Source: [Mycobacterium] nativiensis (GTDB lineage: Bacteria; Actinomycetota; Actinomycetes; Mycobacteriales; Mycobacteriaceae). From it: DNA of 64,000 nucleotides. The stretch covers positions 4,234,158 to 4,298,157 of the forward strand of contig NZ_CP083986.1 in the NCBI RefSeq assembly GCF_020172685.1, written 5' to 3'. The translations under genes were made by a program, and so were the position numbers. Under the pieces are notes generated by a model. It was given only the letters and a program-made list of their open reading frames with translations. It searched no databases and was not told the origin of the DNA. Of this stretch, positions 1-9,358 are shown piece after piece. The first letter of the stretch is position 1. Each line of letters opens with the position of its first letter.

Positions 1-649
1 TCCCCACCAGCCGGTTAAGGCTGTCGCTGGCGGCGATGATGTCACCGGTCTGATCGTTAAGGTTTGCGGCGAACGTGTCCAACTCGCCGATCAAGCTACG
101 GAGGTCTTGCTCGCGGCCGTGAAAGGCTGTGCTCAGCGCCTCGGTGATATCCCCCACTTGACCCAGGCCGCCGCCGTTGAGTACCAGCGACAACGCGGCC
201 AGCGTCTGCTCAACGGTCGGGAAGGCAGCTACCTGCGACTCCGGGATCAATGAGCCACGGTGCAGTTTTCCCTGCGGTTCAGCATCTTTCGGAGGTGCCA
301 GTTCGATGTGCAGCGAGCCGAAGATGGTGGTCTGGCCGATCTTCGCGGTGGCGTTGGCGGGTAGGTCGACGTTGCCGTCAAGGCGCATGGTCAGCAGCGC
401 ATGCCAGCCTTGAAGTTCGATTTTGGTCACGTGACCGACCGTCACATCGGCGACACGCACCCGCGAATTCTGTTGGATGTTCCTGACGTCGGGCATCTGC
501 GCCTGGATTTCAAAGGAGTCGGGGCCGTTACCCTCGGTGCCCGGTAACGGCAGCGAGTTCAGCCCGCGCCAACCACATCCAGAGATCCCGACCGCAACCG
601 CGATCAAAACTAGGCTCGCCGCTGCGCGACGGGACCAGCGGCGCCTCAT
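1..649 (-). CDS. mceE: MceE-type lipoprotein of an mce transporter (3' end outside window)
   Basis: Substrate-binding-tube protein of an Mce lipid importer, predicted to be anchored in the cell envelope as a lipoprotein. Translating the minus strand from the ATG at 649 gives an Arg-rich start, a hydrophobic stretch and the lipobox ISGC with Cys25, followed by the MlaD/Mce domain (motif VRVADVTVGHV and a Gly/Leu-rich helical region). The reading frame stays open to the window edge, so the C-terminal part is missing. The start overlaps the stop of the MceD gene by 4 bp (ATGA at 646-649), which fixes it. The lipoprotein signal and fifth position after YrbEB identify it as MceE; MceF should lie beyond the edge. 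Confidence 0.9.
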   Translation of the reverse strand, partial: MRRRWSRRAAASLVLIAVAVGISGCGWRGLNSLPLPGTEGNGPDSFEIQAQMPDVRNIQQNSRVRVADVTVGHVTKIELQGWHALLTMRLDGNVDLPANATAKIGQTTIFGSLHIELAPPKDAEPQGKLHRGSLIPESQVAAFPTVEQTLAALSLVLNGGGLGQVGDITEALSTAFHGREQDLRSLIGELDTFAANLNDQTGDIIAASDSLNRLVG

Positions 650-1935
650 GAGCCACCTCCCGGGGTAACCATCATGCCGGGTAGGCCGGCGGACGGGTCG
701 GTGGCGATCGCCTCAGTCGACGGCTCCGCGGGCGGCGGCGAATCCCCTGCCGGCGGAACGTAATCGGGCCGCATCCAGTTCTCGCTATAGGTCACTTCGT
801 TGGGCCTGGCCTGCGGTCCGACAAATAGGTTCTCGCCTAGCGGGAAGAAGTTGTACTGGCGATTCTTGACGATCGGCGCCAGGTACTGCACGCACAGCTT
901 CGCCGCTTGCTCGCCGCCCAACCGGGACGCGGCCTGCACGGCGCCGCAGAGGAAGGCGATCGGATTATTCATATTGGTGCCGGCCAGTGCACCGGTCAAT
1001 GAACCGTTTGCCGGCTCGTAGATGTTGATGAAGTTGGCGGCCGCCGTCGGGGCGAGGTGGAGAAGATCTTTGATGTCGTCGAGTCTTTCGACCACCGCGG
1101 TAGTGATCGACGCCAGTCGGTCCGACGTGGTGCCCAGCGTCTCGCGGTTGTCGGCGACAAAGCTCTGCACGTCGCCGACAACCGAGTTTAGGTCCTCGAG
1201 CGCTTGTCCAACCTTGTTCGGGTCGTCGGCCAACACCGACGACACGCTGGCCAGGTTACGGTTGAGTTGGCTGAGCAGACCGCTGCTGTCATGCAGCGCC
1301 GACACCAGTGTCGACAGGTTTTTGATGGTGCTGAAAATGTCATCGCTGTGGTCGCCGAGCACCGATACCGCTTGCGACAGCTTGATAATGGTGTTTCGGA
1401 TGGAGCCGCCTTGGCCGCGCAGGTTGTCAGCAGCAGTGTTGATCGCCTCACCCAGAGTGCTCACACCACCTGGTTCGGTCGGCTTCAGCAGTTCGGTCAG
1501 CCGGACAAGTTCAGCGCGTATGTCGTCCCATTCGACCGGCACCACAGTGCGATTCTGTGGGATCACCGCGCCGTTCTGCATCGTGGGCCCGCCGACGTAG
1601 GGCGGTGTCAACTGGATGGCCCGGCCAGTAACCAGCTGCGGTGACAGGATCGCCGCTTTGACGTCGGCGGGGACTTTGTATTTGCGGTCGAACCAGAACG
1701 TGATTTTGGATCGCAGCGGCTGCGGTTCGATCTTCGCAACCTCACCGACCCGCACGCCTCGGATGCGCACCTCGTCACCGGGGAACAGACCACTGCTGTT
1801 ATCGAAGTAGCCGACCACCGTGTTCCGGGTGATCCGTTGGAACCCCTGTACAGCGACCACCATCCCGGCACCGAGCATCAGTACCAGTACTGTCGCAATC
1901 ATCATGCGGGGATGTGTCCGCAGCTTCGTGATCAC
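646..1935 (-). CDS. mceD: MceD-family protein
   Basis: Mce-family component of a lipid importer, 429 aa. An N-terminal membrane segment (about residues 12-30) is followed by the MlaD domain with the typical RIRGVRVGEV motif (about residues 57-67), a long Leu/Val/Asp-rich helical region (about 150-300) and a Pro-rich acidic C-terminus. The start ATG at 1935 overlaps the MceC stop by 4 bp. It is the fourth mce gene after yrbEB, hence MceD by position. The substrate of this Mce system cannot be read from the sequence. Confidence 0.92.
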   Translation of the reverse strand: MITKLRTHPRMMIATVLVLMLGAGMVVAVQGFQRITRNTVVGYFDNSSGLFPGDEVRIRGVRVGEVAKIEPQPLRSKITFWFDRKYKVPADVKAAILSPQLVTGRAIQLTPPYVGGPTMQNGAVIPQNRTVVPVEWDDIRAELVRLTELLKPTEPGGVSTLGEAINTAADNLRGQGGSIRNTIIKLSQAVSVLGDHSDDIFSTIKNLSTLVSALHDSSGLLSQLNRNLASVSSVLADDPNKVGQALEDLNSVVGDVQSFVADNRETLGTTSDRLASITTAVVERLDDIKDLLHLAPTAAANFINIYEPANGSLTGALAGTNMNNPIAFLCGAVQAASRLGGEQAAKLCVQYLAPIVKNRQYNFFPLGENLFVGPQARPNEVTYSENWMRPDYVPPAGDSPPPAEPSTEAIATDPSAGLPGMMVTPGGGS

Positions 1936-3257
1936 GGTCGGCCTCCTGCCTGGCTCGAGGTCGGCACCTCACCCGGTGCCGGCACGTAGATCGGTGTCTG
2001 CGCTGGTGCGGGTATGGCTACCGCAGGGGGTCCCGGCGGCGGCCCGTCCGCCGCCGGCGCCGGCGGCGGCTCCCGGTACGGGTAGCAGCCGGTGCCCCAA
2101 CCGCAGGGCCTGTCGCCGGGGTTGCCGGTGATCGCGTCGGGCAGGTTCAGTCGCGGCTCACCGCCCTGGCCGGTTCGCGGATACGGCACCGGCAGCGGGG
2201 GAGTGCCGGGCTGGCCGGTTTCCGGATCGCTCAGCTGCGAGGGCAGCAACGTGGCAGGGTCCAGCCCCAAGTCGGAGAAGGCGGATTCGACATAGGGTTG
2301 CACGAATTGTCCCGGGAAGAGGTTGACCACGTAGGCACTGAAGAAGGGACCGGACGCCAGCGCCTCCCCCAGCGATGTGACGTGAGTGAGCAGCCCTTTG
2401 ATGGCCTGCTGCACGCGCTCTTTGCGATTGTCGACAACTTCCAGCACCCCGTTGAGCTTGTCCAGCGCGGGGCGCAGCTGCTGCCGGTTCTCGGCGATGA
2501 ATCCCTTCAACTGCCGTGACACCGCCGAGATATTGGTCGCAATCTGATCCAACGCCGCACTTTGCGTGCGTAGCTGGGCGAGCAGCGCATTGGTGTCCCG
2601 CACCAAACCGACCACCTGATCGGTGCGCTTGGCCAGCACTCCGGTGGCCTTGGCCGCGTTGTCCAGTAGGTTGCGCAGCTGGGCATCACGAGCATCCAGG
2701 GTTTCAGCAAACCGGGCCACGCCCTGCACGGCGATTTTCAGGTCGGGTGGCGTATCAGAAAATGTCTGCGCCAGGGTCGACAGCGAATCGGACAGCTGAT
2801 CGGTCTTCAGCCCGCTGATGGTGGTGGCTAAGTCACCGAGGGCGTCGGGCAGCTGGTAGGGGGATGTTGTCCGGTCGATCGGAATCGCACCCACCAGTTG
2901 GCCGTCGCCGTGCGGGGTGATGTCGAGCATCTTGGTGCCCAGCAGGCCCTTGGTCTTGATCCCCGCCTCTGATCGGTCGCCCAGGTGAATATTTTTGGCG
3001 ACGGTGAACCGCACCAGTACGCCAGGCCCGTCGAGTGTGATGCTGGATACCTTGCCCACCGGGTAGCCGGAGACCTCCACAGCGGCGCCGGTGAACAAAC
3101 CGCCGGCGTCCTCGAAATAGGCGGAGACATTCTTGTTCTGGTTGACGATCGGCAGCTTGTGGTACTGCAGTGCGATCAGCATCAGCAGGACTACAGCTGC
3201 GATACCCCCGGCGCCGATCGCCAAGGGACTGCGTTCAGCGAATGACTTCTTCCTCAT
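1932..3257 (-). CDS. mceC: MceC-family protein
   Basis: Mce-family component, 441 aa. One N-terminal transmembrane helix, an MlaD domain with motif VEVSGYPVGKV, then a helical region and a markedly Pro/Gly-rich C-terminal tail of about 100 residues, as usual for MceC. I chose the ATG at 3257 because it overlaps the MceB stop (ATGA, 3254-3257); a GTG at 3269 in the same frame is possible and would add four residues. Third mce gene in the operon. Confidence 0.9.
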   Translation of the reverse strand: MRKKSFAERSPLAIGAGGIAAVVLLMLIALQYHKLPIVNQNKNVSAYFEDAGGLFTGAAVEVSGYPVGKVSSITLDGPGVLVRFTVAKNIHLGDRSEAGIKTKGLLGTKMLDITPHGDGQLVGAIPIDRTTSPYQLPDALGDLATTISGLKTDQLSDSLSTLAQTFSDTPPDLKIAVQGVARFAETLDARDAQLRNLLDNAAKATGVLAKRTDQVVGLVRDTNALLAQLRTQSAALDQIATNISAVSRQLKGFIAENRQQLRPALDKLNGVLEVVDNRKERVQQAIKGLLTHVTSLGEALASGPFFSAYVVNLFPGQFVQPYVESAFSDLGLDPATLLPSQLSDPETGQPGTPPLPVPYPRTGQGGEPRLNLPDAITGNPGDRPCGWGTGCYPYREPPPAPAADGPPPGPPAVAIPAPAQTPIYVPAPGEVPTSSQAGGRP

Positions 3258-4282
3258 CTCGGCGCGCACCGCCCCGTGCTCTGGCCGACCACCTTCGTGT
3301 ACACCGGCTGTCCCCCTTTACCGTTCAGTTTGAGGACGACGTCGCAGAAGTAGAAGCTGAAGTAACCGCCGTTGAGCGCCTGTCGATTGATCGCTCGATA
3401 TTTGTCCGGCAGTACATTGAGCAATGCGTCGATGTCGTCGCGGTCCTCCATCAGGATTTCCGCAGTGCGGTCGGTCTCTTGAACCACCTTTTTGAATGGC
3501 TCTCGGCCCTGGCTGAGTAGGTCGGCAATGGAGCCGGCAGCGGCATTTGTGTAGGCCACCGCATTCGCGATTTCAGTTCTGCGGGCGGCCAGTCCGTGGG
3601 TCAACTCCGCCAGTGAGGTCACCGCTTTGTCGAGTTGATCGCTCTGGCCGCCGAGTGACCCCATCACCACGTTGAGGTTGTCGATGACCTGCCCAATCAG
3701 CAGATCGCGGTCGGCCAGCGTATTGGTCACGGCTGCAGCCTGATTCAAAAACGAGCTGATCGTCCCACCCTGGCCTTGAAGCGCCGACATCAGCTGGCCG
3801 CTGAGCGCGTTCACCTGATCCGGATCCAATGCACGAAACAGTGGCCGGAAGCCACCCGTCACCGAATCCAGATCGAGGGCGGGCGCGGTGCGGGAGACCG
3901 GGATCGTCTGGCCCGGATTAAGTATCCGGGTATCGCCGGTCCCTTCTTCTAGTGCCAGATAGCGCCCTCCGATCAAGTCGTCATAGCGGATCTGCGCACG
4001 GGTGCCTTCGGTGAGGACCACCGACGGGGCGGAGGCAAAGGTGACCCGCACCGTGGAGTCAGCCTTTACGGTTATGTCCTGTACCTTGCCGACCTCCACA
4101 CCGGCGATTCGGACCATCTGGCCCTTCCTCAATCCGGTGACGTTGGTGAACTCGGCGTTGTAGCTCTTCCCGCCGCCGAAACGAAACTGCCCAAAGATCA
4201 CCGCGGTTGCGGTTGCGGCTACCAGGGCGAGGGCCATGAAGATCGCAAGGCGCCAGATGACGCCTCTCATATGCGCCGTCAC
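3254..4282 (-). CDS. mceB: MceB-family protein
   Basis: Mce-family component, 342 aa. The protein starts with a short basic stretch and a membrane helix, then the MlaD domain (motif VRIAGVEVGKV) and a helical C-terminal half. The frame is open far upstream (to 4636), but that part overlaps MceA. The GTG at 4282 forms a GTGA overlap with the MceA stop (4279-4282) and is the likely start; ATG at 4270 is an alternative four codons downstream. Length fits the MceB class. Confidence 0.9.
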   Translation of the reverse strand: MTAHMRGVIWRLAIFMALALVAATATAVIFGQFRFGGGKSYNAEFTNVTGLRKGQMVRIAGVEVGKVQDITVKADSTVRVTFASAPSVVLTEGTRAQIRYDDLIGGRYLALEEGTGDTRILNPGQTIPVSRTAPALDLDSVTGGFRPLFRALDPDQVNALSGQLMSALQGQGGTISSFLNQAAAVTNTLADRDLLIGQVIDNLNVVMGSLGGQSDQLDKAVTSLAELTHGLAARRTEIANAVAYTNAAAGSIADLLSQGREPFKKVVQETDRTAEILMEDRDDIDALLNVLPDKYRAINRQALNGGYFSFYFCDVVLKLNGKGGQPVYTKVVGQSTGRCAPR

Positions 4283-5673
4283 GGGTGATCTCCTGACTCG
4301 GGCGACGTAGTCGCGCTTTGGGGTTCGACGGGCGCCGGACCGGGCTCTGCCGGCGGCACCCCCGGGAACAGCGGCACCCCACCCGGCCCGTACAGCCCCG
4401 TACCGTACGGCGGCGTGCCGAATCCGAGTTCCGGCTGCGGGCCCACCGCCGGTCCCGGCAAGCACTCCCGGGCGGCCGGCGGCAACGGCACCGCGCGGGT
4501 GACTCGGAAATAGTCGACATAGCAGTGCTGCCCGAGACCCGGGTTGGGCCGTACATCCAGGCCGGTTCCCCAGCCGGTGTTGGTAAGCAACTGGCGCACC
4601 GGGAAGTTCTGCGTCACATCCGGCAGCGACCCGCACCCCGGTTTGCCGCCGGGTCCGCCTTTGGCGGCGACGATGGGCAGGTTGTCGGGATAGATATAGG
4701 GTTCGTTACCCCCCAGCAACTGCACATCGAGCTGGATGGTCCGGCCGTCACCGCCCCAGACCCACGCCCCATTCTGGCGGAACCAGTCGGCCCCCTGCAG
4801 CGTGCAGGTAAGTTCCGGGTTGTACTCAAGCAGCAGGTCCGTCGTCGGCCCCAAGAGATTGGCCGTCGCGACGAAACTGTCCTTGCTTGCCCCCAGCAGA
4901 GTGGTTCCGGCCTCGGAGAATCCGAGGGTACTGAGCAGCAGGCCATCCAGTGCGTCTTTGTGTTTCACGACGGTGGCGCTGGTGGTGGTGGCAGCGTCTA
5001 AGACCGCGACGATGTTGTCTGCCGCGGCGGCATAGGTCTCGTTGAAGTCGTTGAGTGAACGCCAATCCTGGCGGATGGTCTCGCTGCGCGCGTTGAGTGC
5101 CACCAGCACCTCATTGAGTCCGGTGGTGGCTTCACCGATCCGTTGACCTCGCCCGCGCACACCTTCGGCAACCGCGGTCAATACGGCATTCAACTTTTCC
5201 GGTTCGACCATCTTGAGCAGGTCGACAACGTTCTCGAACACCGTGTTGACCTCGGTGGTGACATTGCTGGATTGCAGCACTGCATGGGCAGCCAACCGCT
5301 TCGGGCTGGGGTGCTCCGGATACTGCAGCTCGACGTACTTGGCACCGAACGCCGTGGTGACGTCGATCTTCGCTCCCACATTGGCCGGAATGTAGCGGAT
5401 TTGATCCGGGTCGATTTCGAGTCTGAGGGCGGCCCGTCCCAGCCCGTGCTCGATCTGGGCGACCTGTCCCACGTCCACGCCACGCAGCTTGACCTTGGCC
5501 CCGGTCTCCATGACCAGCCCGGAGCGATCCGACGCCAGCGTGACCGGCACATAGGATCGAAAAGTTCCGCTATACGCCGCCGATGTCGCGAAGATCCCCG
5601 CACCGATTATCGCCACCAGAACTAGTGGCCACCACGCGGTAGGGATGCGGTGTTCTTGTCGCCCGAATGCCAT
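4279..5673 (-). CDS. mceA: MceA-family protein
   Basis: First Mce protein of the operon, 464 aa, with an N-terminal hydrophobic helix, an MlaD domain (motif VKLRGVDVGQV), a long central helical region, and a Cys- and Pro-containing C-terminal region rich in Gly/Pro. Two starts are possible: GTG-free ATG at 5712 would overlap yrbEB by 35 bp, while ATG at 5673 lies 4 bp after the yrbEB stop. I prefer 5673 because it matches the tight spacing elsewhere in the operon. MceA proteins are exported or membrane-anchored and form part of the lipid-conducting tube. Confidence 0.9.
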   Translation of the reverse strand: MAFGRQEHRIPTAWWPLVLVAIIGAGIFATSAAYSGTFRSYVPVTLASDRSGLVMETGAKVKLRGVDVGQVAQIEHGLGRAALRLEIDPDQIRYIPANVGAKIDVTTAFGAKYVELQYPEHPSPKRLAAHAVLQSSNVTTEVNTVFENVVDLLKMVEPEKLNAVLTAVAEGVRGRGQRIGEATTGLNEVLVALNARSETIRQDWRSLNDFNETYAAAADNIVAVLDAATTTSATVVKHKDALDGLLLSTLGFSEAGTTLLGASKDSFVATANLLGPTTDLLLEYNPELTCTLQGADWFRQNGAWVWGGDGRTIQLDVQLLGGNEPYIYPDNLPIVAAKGGPGGKPGCGSLPDVTQNFPVRQLLTNTGWGTGLDVRPNPGLGQHCYVDYFRVTRAVPLPPAARECLPGPAVGPQPELGFGTPPYGTGLYGPGGVPLFPGVPPAEPGPAPVEPQSATTSPESGDHP

Positions 5674-5677
5674 GTCG

Positions 5678-6550
5678 CTAGCCCGCCAGGTGGAAGTTGG
5701 GGTTGTGGCCATAGATCGCCAATGTGACTGCCATGAGGACCACTGACCCGATCACCATCGATGCGCGTACCGCTCGGCCAACCGCCTCGCCGACCCCGGC
5801 CGGCCCACCGGAGGCATTGAAGCCGTAATACGTGCAGACCAGCATGACAACGATGACCTCCACAATTGTTTGGACGAACGACCACATCAGGTCGGTGGGG
5901 TTCAAGAACGTGTTGAAATAGTGGTCATAGACGCCGGTTGGCTGACCGTAGAAGACGGTTGTACCCAAACGAGCGGCGAAGAATCCCGCCATCAGCGCCA
6001 CGGCGTACAACGGGATGGTGACCACGGTCCCCGCAACAAGCCGGGCCGACGCCAGGTAGGTGATGCTTCGGATGCCCATCACCTCCAGCGCATCAATCTC
6101 CTCGTTGATCCGCATCGCTCCCATCTGCGCAGTGGCGCCGGCACCGATAGTCGCGGACAGGGTGACCTGGGCGGTTCCCGGGATGATGAGCCGGGGAATG
6201 AAAAACGCCGCCGCGAAACCGGTCAGTGCTTCGATCGCCACGGACTGGAATTCGGTGTATCCCTGCGTCGCCACGATGGCCCCGGTCATCATCGTCATGA
6301 AGCCGATGATCACGATCGTGCCGCCGATCAGTGCGAGGGCGCCGGTTCCCATACCCATCTGGGCAATAAGTCGCAACAGCTCAGAGCGATAGTTGAGCAG
6401 CACATCGGGTACCGCACCGAGGGTGGTGAAATAGAACCGCGTCTGTTCTCCGATCTGATTCCATCCATCAACCACCTTGCCCTTTGCCCGCGCCAGACGG
6501 GGCAACCAGGGTGAGGGAACTGAAATCGTCACGGTGTCAGTCGTTTTCAT
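5678..6550 (-). CDS. yrbEB: YrbEB-type ABC permease (MlaE family)
   Basis: Second integral-membrane permease of the Mce importer, 290 aa, with several hydrophobic helices and the MlaE-family motif INEEIDALEVMGI followed by PR/ASARL, and a GPAGVGEAVG segment near the C-terminus. It works with YrbEA and an ATPase (Mkl/MceG) that is not encoded here. The ATG at 6550 overlaps the yrbEA stop (ATGA at 6547-6550). The open frame extends 46 codons further upstream inside yrbEA, but that extension is Arg-rich and not family-like. Confidence 0.93.
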   Translation of the reverse strand: MKTTDTVTISVPSPWLPRLARAKGKVVDGWNQIGEQTRFYFTTLGAVPDVLLNYRSELLRLIAQMGMGTGALALIGGTIVIIGFMTMMTGAIVATQGYTEFQSVAIEALTGFAAAFFIPRLIIPGTAQVTLSATIGAGATAQMGAMRINEEIDALEVMGIRSITYLASARLVAGTVVTIPLYAVALMAGFFAARLGTTVFYGQPTGVYDHYFNTFLNPTDLMWSFVQTIVEVIVVMLVCTYYGFNASGGPAGVGEAVGRAVRASMVIGSVVLMAVTLAIYGHNPNFHLAG

Positions 6551-7461
6551 TTGAGCGTGAAGTGAACGCCGACGGCGGTCACGACGATGTTGGTGGCGAA
6601 CAGCGCCATGAAGGCAAACACCACGGTCTCGTTGACAGCGTTGCCGACGCCAGCCGGCCCGCCACCGACCGTGATCCCCTTGTAGCAAGCAATCAGGCCG
6701 GCCACTAGACCGAATAGCAGCGCCTTGATCTCCGAGACCACGAAATCCCCGAACCCGGCAAGCACTGTCATACCGAAGACGAAGGCGCCCGGGGAGACAT
6801 TCATGACGAAGACACTGAAAAAGAACGTCGCGATCATTCCCGACAAGATCACCATCGCGCCCAGGGCCAACGACACCGTGGTCATTGCGAGCACCCGCGG
6901 GATCACCAGTGCCTTGATCGGGTCGATGCCCATCACCCGTTGCGCGTCAAGTTCCTCGCGGATGGTCCGTGCACCCAGATCGGCGCAGGTGGCGGTGGCG
7001 GCCGCGCCGGAAATCACCAAGACGGTCACGATTGGGCCGATCTGGGTCAGGGTGAAGAACGCGGCGCCGGCACCGGAATAGTCCGCCGCTCCAAACTCGT
7101 TCAGCAAGATGTTGAAGCAGAAATTGCTGATCACCGAATACGGGATGCACATCAGTATCGCGGGCAGAAATGACACCCGCGCGACAAACCATGTTTGAGT
7201 GAGATACTCCTGCCACGACAGACGAGACGTGAACAGTCCAACGAAGACATCCAGCGTCATCGCGAAGAAGTCCCCCACTGCGATGACGGGCCCAGCGTAT
7301 CGACGCATGGAATACAGCGCGCTCATCACCTCGCGGCGACGTCCACTGGGTGCGGGCGTCAGGCTGGGAGGGGCCATCAGCGTGGAGTTACCTCCGGGCG
7401 CTTCTTGCTGCACATCGTCGTCGGCTGTTAGCACAACACGGGACGCTATCGAGGCGGTCAC
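6547..7461 (-). CDS. yrbEA: YrbEA-type ABC permease (MlaE family)
   Basis: First MlaE-type permease of the Mce importer, 304 aa. It has multiple membrane helices, the motif IREELDAQRVMGIDP (about residue 170) and the C-terminal GGPAGVGNAVN segment shared with YrbEB. The GTG at 7461 is the longest start; an internal ATG at 7377 follows a GGAGGT element and could be used instead, since the first 28 residues are low-complexity and not needed by the family. It lies 126 bp downstream of the acyl-CoA ligase gene on the same strand, so co-transcription with it is likely. Confidence 0.92.
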   Translation of the reverse strand: MTASIASRVVLTADDDVQQEAPGGNSTLMAPPSLTPAPSGRRREVMSALYSMRRYAGPVIAVGDFFAMTLDVFVGLFTSRLSWQEYLTQTWFVARVSFLPAILMCIPYSVISNFCFNILLNEFGAADYSGAGAAFFTLTQIGPIVTVLVISGAAATATCADLGARTIREELDAQRVMGIDPIKALVIPRVLAMTTVSLALGAMVILSGMIATFFFSVFVMNVSPGAFVFGMTVLAGFGDFVVSEIKALLFGLVAGLIACYKGITVGGGPAGVGNAVNETVVFAFMALFATNIVVTAVGVHFTLK

Positions 7462-7587
7462 CTCGCTGGCTACCTACTAACGGGGTACTTCGAGTCCTCC
7501 GAAGAGGTAATACACCGCAATCGAGGCGGCTCGCTCTGCGCGGTGCCGACCAACGCCCTCGGAGCGCAAGCGCGCGACGTTCGCAGA

Positions 7588-9267
7588 TTATCGATCACGA
7601 AACTCGTTCGCAAACCCGCCTGGCGGGCACGTGTTTTCGCGATGACGAAGCTCGATGCGTCGGATCTTTCCGGAGATCGTCTTGGGCAGCTCGGTGAACT
7701 CGATCCGCCGGATGCGTTGGTAGGGCGCAAGACTGCGCTGAGCATGCACAAAGATCGCGTCGGCCGTACTCCGATCGGGGGACCACCCTGCCGCCAGGCT
7801 GATGTAGGCCTTCGGCACAGCCAACCGGGTCGGGTCGGGCGCAGGCACCACCGCCGCCTCCGCCACCGCCGGATGCTCGATGAGCACGCTTTCCAGCTCA
7901 AACGGGGAGATCTTGTAGTCGGAGGCCTTGAACACGTCATCGGTGCGGCCGATATAGGTCAGGTAGCCATCAGCATCACGGCTGGCCACGTCCCCGGTGT
8001 GGTAGTAGCCGTCGGCGGTGACCTGGTCATTGAGCTCGCCGTCCCCGAAATAGCCGGCCATGAGGTTGACCGGTCGCGGATCCATCCGCAGACAGATCTC
8101 GCCCTCAGTCGCTGGCTGACCACTGACCGGGTCGACGATCTCCACTGCAACACCGGGCAACGGTCTCCCCATCGAACCGGGTTTGACCGGTGAACCCGGA
8201 GTATTGCCGACCAACGCCGTGGTCTCGGTTTGCCCGAACCCATCACGGATGGTCACCCCCCAGCGGTTCTGGACTCGCGCGATGATCTCCGGGTTCAGCG
8301 GCTCCCCCGCACCGACCACCTCCCGCAGCGTGGCCGGCCTGGCACCCAGGTCAGCCTGAATGAGCATGCGCCACACTGTTGGTGGTGCACACAGCGACGA
8401 GACACCGGCTTGCCGCAGCATGGTCAGGAATCGGGGTGGGTCGAAGCGGGTGTAGTTGTACACCAGGATCGTCGACTCGGCGATCCACGGCGCGAAGAAC
8501 GAACTCCACGCGTGCTTGGCCCATCCCGGGGAACTGATGTTGAGGTGGACGTCCCCGGGGCGCAGTCCAATGAAGTACATCGTCGACAGATGCCCGACCG
8601 GATAGGACCGGTGGGTGTGCTCCACGAGTTTGGGACGGCTGGTGGTGCCCGAGGTGAAGTAGATCAGCATCGGGTCATCCGCGCCGGTCCGAGCGCCGAG
8701 CTGCGGCGGCGGAGCCGCTTTGTCGGCCAGCTGGTAGGGCCGCCACGGAGGTTCCGCGTCGCCGATCACGATGCGGCCGAAATTCCCTGGTATTTCAGCG
8801 AATTTGTCCACCTGGTCGGCATTGGTGATGACATGGCGCACCGCGCCGCGGCCGATACGATCGGCGAGGTCGTTGGCCCCCAGAGCGGTTGTGGCCGGCA
8901 GGATCACCGCGCCCAGTTTCATGACCGCCAGCATCGACTCCCACAGCTCGACCTGGTTTCCCAACATGACCATGACGCGGTCGCCGGGCACGACACCGTC
9001 AGCAGCCAGGGATGTGGCGAGCCGGTCCGAGCGCGCAGCCATGTCGGCGAACGAATACGAGCGATCCGTCCCATCCTCACCGATGATGCGTAGCGCCGTT
9101 CGAGGGTTCCCCACAGCGATCGGGTCGAACCAGTCGAACGCCCAGTTGAATCGTTCCCCGACATCGGGCCAGCAAAAATTGGCGGCCGCAGCACCGTAGT
9201 CTCCGCGGTGTCGCACCAGGATGTCGCGGGCGGCGCGGTAGGCTGCACCCCCGGTTGTGCGATCCAT
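7588..9267 (-). CDS. Acyl-CoA ligase (AMP-forming, medium-chain/aryl type) leading the mce operon
   Basis: ANL-superfamily ligase, 559 aa, expected to adenylate a carboxylate and form its CoA thioester. Visible motifs are the P-loop-like FTSGTTSRPK, the A5 motif DGFGQTET, the hinge YHTGD and YIGRTDD, and the C-terminal Lys in TISGKIRR. The overall pattern (GWAKHAWSSFFAPW, PPTVWRM) resembles ACSM/benzoate-CoA-ligase-type enzymes more than classical FadD5. Start: ATG 9267 has a GAGGAG ribosome site at a proper distance; the open frame upstream (to 9585) runs into the divergent gene and is Arg-rich. Its place between a divergent GntR gene and yrbEA mirrors fadD5 in the mce1 locus. Confidence 0.88.
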   Translation of the reverse strand: MDRTTGGAAYRAARDILVRHRGDYGAAAANFCWPDVGERFNWAFDWFDPIAVGNPRTALRIIGEDGTDRSYSFADMAARSDRLATSLAADGVVPGDRVMVMLGNQVELWESMLAVMKLGAVILPATTALGANDLADRIGRGAVRHVITNADQVDKFAEIPGNFGRIVIGDAEPPWRPYQLADKAAPPPQLGARTGADDPMLIYFTSGTTSRPKLVEHTHRSYPVGHLSTMYFIGLRPGDVHLNISSPGWAKHAWSSFFAPWIAESTILVYNYTRFDPPRFLTMLRQAGVSSLCAPPTVWRMLIQADLGARPATLREVVGAGEPLNPEIIARVQNRWGVTIRDGFGQTETTALVGNTPGSPVKPGSMGRPLPGVAVEIVDPVSGQPATEGEICLRMDPRPVNLMAGYFGDGELNDQVTADGYYHTGDVASRDADGYLTYIGRTDDVFKASDYKISPFELESVLIEHPAVAEAAVVPAPDPTRLAVPKAYISLAAGWSPDRSTADAIFVHAQRSLAPYQRIRRIEFTELPKTISGKIRRIELRHRENTCPPGGFANEFRDR

Positions 9268-9358
9268 CGATCCGTACTCCTCACAATCGGCTCTGACTGG
9301 GAAACTTGTACTGCCGGCGCTACTGTGGCGCCGACGACGAACCCGAAGGAGGCTGCGT
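9268..9358. promoter_or_regulatory. Divergent promoter region between acyl-CoA ligase and GntR genes
   Basis: The 91-bp gap between two divergent starts must hold both promoters. It contains an inverted repeat GGCGC-N7-GCGCC at 9316-9332 and the ribosome site GAAGGAGG at 9345-9352 for the GntR gene. The repeat is a reasonable operator candidate for the GntR protein, by analogy with Mce1R acting on the mce1 promoter, but is short and GC-rich and could be chance. Confidence 0.4.
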